Shown: one piece after another, positions 61,782 through 64,000 of the stretch
How positions within the stretch are numbered: the stretch's first letter is position 1
How the letters are laid out: each line of letters starts with the position of its first letter
Origin: Lachnospiraceae bacterium MC2017
Lineage (GTDB): Bacteria; Bacillota; Clostridia; Lachnospirales; Lachnospiraceae
DNA: 64,000 nt
Direction: 5' to 3'
NCBI GenBank assembly: GCA_000701625.1
Contig: JNJK01000010.1
Coordinates: 1 to 64,000 of the forward strand
Position numbers and translations under genes: made by a program
The notes under the pieces: model-generated
The model's database searches: none
What the model saw: the letters and a program-made list of their open reading frames with translations, nothing else
Told to the model about the DNA's origin: nothing

Positions 61782-61821
61782 AAAAAGATCCAGATCGAAA
61801 CTCTTCCGATCTGGATCTTTT
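61782..61821. terminator. Bidirectional terminator between the rubredoxin gene and flagellin 2
   Basis: AAAAAGATCCAGATCG (61782-61797) and CGATCTGGATCTTTT (61807-61821) form a 15-bp stem with A and T runs at both feet. It follows the flavin reductase-rubredoxin stop by 18 bases. Confidence 0.93.
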
Positions 61822-61838
61822 ACCTTATCATTCTCTAT

Positions 61839-62462
61839 TTACTTCGTAACCTTCTCAAAATCAGATGCGGGATGCTTACAGATTGGACATACGAAATCAT
61901 CCGGAAGTTCTTCTCCGACATACTCGTATCCGCAGATCCTGCAGCGCCAGACTGTCTGCCCTTCGGGAGTCTTTCCGACTGCCTCGGGCTTAGGTTTTAT
62001 ATTGGACTGATAATACGTATAGGTGGCAGACGGCGTATCTGACAGTACCTCCATATCAGTCACATCTGCAATGAAAAGTGTATGTGTTCCAAGATCAATC
62101 TCTTCGATGACCTTACAGGAGATATATGCATTTGTCCCTGCAGTTACGATCATCACGCCATTTTCAACTCTCTTGCAGTCCGTGTAACCATCAAATTTAT
62201 CCACATCTCTGCCTGACTGGAAACCAAAATGCTTAAAAAGATCAAAGTTTGCTGCCTCGCTTATTATGGACACGTTAAAAATACCAGTGTCCTTTATCAT
62301 ATCATGTGTGTAATTCCCCTTATTCACAGCCAGAGATACACGATTGGGCTCACTTGTAACCTGTATCGCAGTATTTGTGATACAGCCATTATCCTTATCG
62401 CCTCTCTTTGCCGTCACTACAAACAAACCATAACTCAGCTTAAACATAGCTTTCTTATCCAT
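61839..62462 (-). CDS. hrb: Flavin reductase-rubredoxin fusion (high-molecular-weight rubredoxin)
   Basis: About 207 residues from ATG 62462, with GGAGGGAG upstream. The N-terminal 160 residues are a flavin reductase-like FMN domain (LSYGLFVVTAKRGDKDNG, ITNTAIQVTSEPNRV). The last 45 are a rubredoxin with iron ligands in WRCRICGYEYVGE and FVCPICKHPASDFE. Such proteins carry electrons from NAD(P)H to flavodiiron proteins for oxygen or nitric oxide removal in anaerobes. Unexpectedly it lies inside the flagellin block behind a sigma-28 site. Confidence 0.93.
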   Translation of the reverse strand: MDKKAMFKLSYGLFVVTAKRGDKDNGCITNTAIQVTSEPNRVSLAVNKGNYTHDMIKDTGIFNVSIISEAANFDLFKHFGFQSGRDVDKFDGYTDCKRVENGVMIVTAGTNAYISCKVIEEIDLGTHTLFIADVTDMEVLSDTPSATYTYYQSNIKPKPEAVGKTPEGQTVWRCRICGYEYVGEELPDDFVCPICKHPASDFEKVTK

Positions 62463-62510
62463 ATGAACTCCCTCCATGTACTTACAAAAAAATGACTATT
62501 TATCAACTAT

Positions 62511-62537
62511 ATATCGTCATGAATGCCTAAAACTTTA
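62511..62537 (-). promoter_or_regulatory. Sigma-28 promoter before the rubredoxin gene
   Basis: Minus strand TAAAGTTT-N11-GACGATAT. The -35 box is at 62537-62530 and the -10 box at 62518-62511. It matches the flagellin 2 promoter in the whole -35 box and in spacing. It lies between the flagellinolysin stop and the rubredoxin start, with a leader of about 45 bases. Confidence 0.85.
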
Positions 62538-62550
62538 GATTTTGCTGCAA

Positions 62551-64000
62551 TTACTGTAGCAGTGTTAAAGTTCCTTGAGGTAATTGATTAGCCTGGGCAA
62601 TAATGGAGAATCCAGCCTGCTGCAAAATATTGTTCTTCGAAAATTCAACCATCTCTTTAGCCATATCTGTATCACGTATCCTGGATTCAGCCGTATCAGA
62701 GTTTTCAACGACATTATCCAGATTCTTTATAGTATGTTCCAAACGGTTTTGCTTTGCGCCATAATACGCACGCATAGCACTTACAGTATTTATGGCACCA
62801 CCCATTGATCTGATAGATTCAGTTGCACTTGCCTGTGTTGAAACACTTGCACTGGAGATACCCAGCGCCGCTGAGTTTATACTGAACCTCTTTAATTCTA
62901 CTCTGTTGGACGGGAGTGCATCTGCACCGACCTGTAAATAGATTGCAGCTTCATCGCCTCCGCTTGCAGAACTGCTTGTAGTGCCTCTAACGAAAAGTAC
63001 CTGCTTTGAAGTAACCGTAGAACCAAAAACGGAGGTCGAATTAAGATTATCAGCAATTATCGAACCGGCACCGTTGAGTCCTGAACCATCATTGCTGATA
63101 CACTTAGTCGTGAGAGCCAGAACAAACGCAGATGCGTTGACTTCTCCGCTGTTTATATTGGCTATGACGTTGTTCGTTGTATGGGTCGATCCTGCAGATG
63201 ATAACACAGAGTCGATTACGTCACTAAAGGACTTTGCAGTTCCATTGTTTCTATAGTTTTTTTCATTTTGTATAAGAGCATTGAATATATTATTAGCACC
63301 GGTGCGCAGATTACCTAATGTAACGTCACTCTGCCCGCTTGCAAGCTGGCATAAATAAGCGCATGCAAGATAACCATGACCATAAGGTCTGCCGGCAACG
63401 GTAAATTGACTAAGATAGGAAGAAACAGCAGCTTGCTTATCTGTGATCAGAGAACTCTTTGCGATAGTCATCAGCGAATCATTCCATCCGGTAGTATAAC
63501 CACCTCCAATGAGCTGAGCAGTTCCCTCGATAAACCAGTCTGGTAAATTTCCGCGTGAATTATCGCCAGTATCATCATTCCACATCCCTTCAGGAAGAAT
63601 AACATCCATTACACCATGCATCAGTTCATGTGCAATTGTCGACTGAAGTTTCTGTGTATCTGAAGCACTAAGATTGTCTGATGAAAAATCAGCGGAATCA
63701 CATTTCATAAATAAAGATTCTTCGGCAAAACTATCAGGATGACCATTAGCAGCATAAAAGCTTCCCTGCATATATGCAAGCGTTCCACTTTTTCCATCAA
63801 TATAGGATAGATTTAGGTCGATCGCATACGCATTTTCATTAGTTTTATTAGCATCTAGTGTGTTTAGTTCAGATCCCACAGAACCACTGAGTGAACTCAT
63901 GATCTGACTCATAGCAGTAGGAATATACTCGTTTGCTATTTTCTCGGTCAGAGCTTTTTGCGCTGGTGTGGCTTCACTAAGAGAAGAACCATGTTCCGGG
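62551..64000 (-). CDS. Flagellinolysin: flagellin with inserted zinc metalloprotease domain, partial
   Basis: At least 482 residues are visible; the frame is open to the window edge (…PEHGSSLSEATPAQ), so the N-terminal flagellin D0/D1 is outside. The visible part starts in the inserted protease: HELMH at 63630-63616 is the zinc HExxH, and WFIEGTAQ about 30 residues later gives the third glutamate ligand of gluzincins. The C-terminal 110 residues are typical flagellin (KQNRLEHTIKNLDNVVENS, ending QLPQGTLTLLQ). Flagellinolysins make the filament a proteolytic fibre. The ATG at 63912 is internal and not the start. Confidence 0.93.
   Translation of the reverse strand, partial: PEHGSSLSEATPAQKALTEKIANEYIPTAMSQIMSSLSGSVGSELNTLDANKTNENAYAIDLNLSYIDGKSGTLAYMQGSFYAANGHPDSFAEESLFMKCDSADFSSDNLSASDTQKLQSTIAHELMHGVMDVILPEGMWNDDTGDNSRGNLPDWFIEGTAQLIGGGYTTGWNDSLMTIAKSSLITDKQAAVSSYLSQFTVAGRPYGHGYLACAYLCQLASGQSDVTLGNLRTGANNIFNALIQNEKNYRNNGTAKSFSDVIDSVLSSAGSTHTTNNVIANINSGEVNASAFVLALTTKCISNDGSGLNGAGSIIADNLNSTSVFGSTVTSKQVLFVRGTTSSSASGGDEAAIYLQVGADALPSNRVELKRFSINSAALGISSASVSTQASATESIRSMGGAINTVSAMRAYYGAKQNRLEHTIKNLDNVVENSDTAESRIRDTDMAKEMVEFSKNNILQQAGFSIIAQANQLPQGTLTLLQ

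Overview
The window looks like a motile, low-GC Gram-positive of the Lachnospiraceae (Butyrivibrio, Pseudobutyrivibrio or Roseburia-like). The grounds are short flagellins with flagellar sigma-28-type promoters, a flavin reductase-rubredoxin protein typical of anaerobes, a NusG-paralog antiterminator of the LoaP type, and AT-rich glycan genes. The genus is inferred from gene style only. Almost every gene is on the minus strand, so the biological order runs from 64000 down to 1.

Right end (58.4-64 kb): a flagellar block. It holds a flagellin with an inserted HExxH metalloprotease domain (flagellinolysin, running off the window edge), a flavin reductase-rubredoxin gene, two near-identical short flagellins and a glycosyltransferase between them. 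Sigma-28-like promoters (TAAAGTTT-N11-GNCGATAT type) precede the rubredoxin gene and one flagellin. A weaker site precedes the second flagellin, and another lies just upstream of the next operon.

35.8-58.4 kb: a tightly packed minus-strand run of 16 genes with no gap above about 65 bases. It contains CgeB-like glycosyltransferases, DUF4422, GT92 and StrF-like glycosyltransferases, four LicD phosphotransferase-family proteins, a cytidylyltransferase fused to phosphoenolpyruvate mutase (the entry enzyme for C-P bond chemistry), and a phosphoribosyltransferase-HAD-FkbM methyltransferase fusion. I read this as a flagellin-decorating operon that adds phospho- or phosphono-substituents to glycans.

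30.6-35.8 kb: a regulatory and mobile junction. A LoaP-like antiterminator gene and a small XRE regulator converge. Two Rpn/PD-(D/E)XK nuclease (transposase-like) genes lie nearby; one sits between two 176-bp direct repeats. A 54-bp promoter-like element occurs three times.

0.5-30.6 kb: a second glycan cluster of about 25 genes. It includes GDP-D-glycero-D-manno-heptose synthesis (gmhA, an hddC-gmhB fusion, hddA, an epimerase), a CDP-sugar branch (rfbF, a 3,5-epimerase-like cupin, a reductase/epimerase), many GT2/GT4/CDP-glycerol-type transferases, TylF and FkbM methyltransferases, a carbamoyltransferase, an SGNH hydrolase, a beta-propeller protein and a fucosyltransferase-like protein. A group II intron (about 22.8-24.66 kb) sits between two of these genes. 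About ten of the proteins carry the same small Rossmann-like accessory domain. A terminator ends the cluster, and beyond it is the edge of an IS66-type element.

Neither glycan cluster shows a flippase, polymerase, ABC exporter or membrane initiating transferase. That fits glycan assembly in the cytoplasm directly on a protein such as flagellin better than it fits a capsule.
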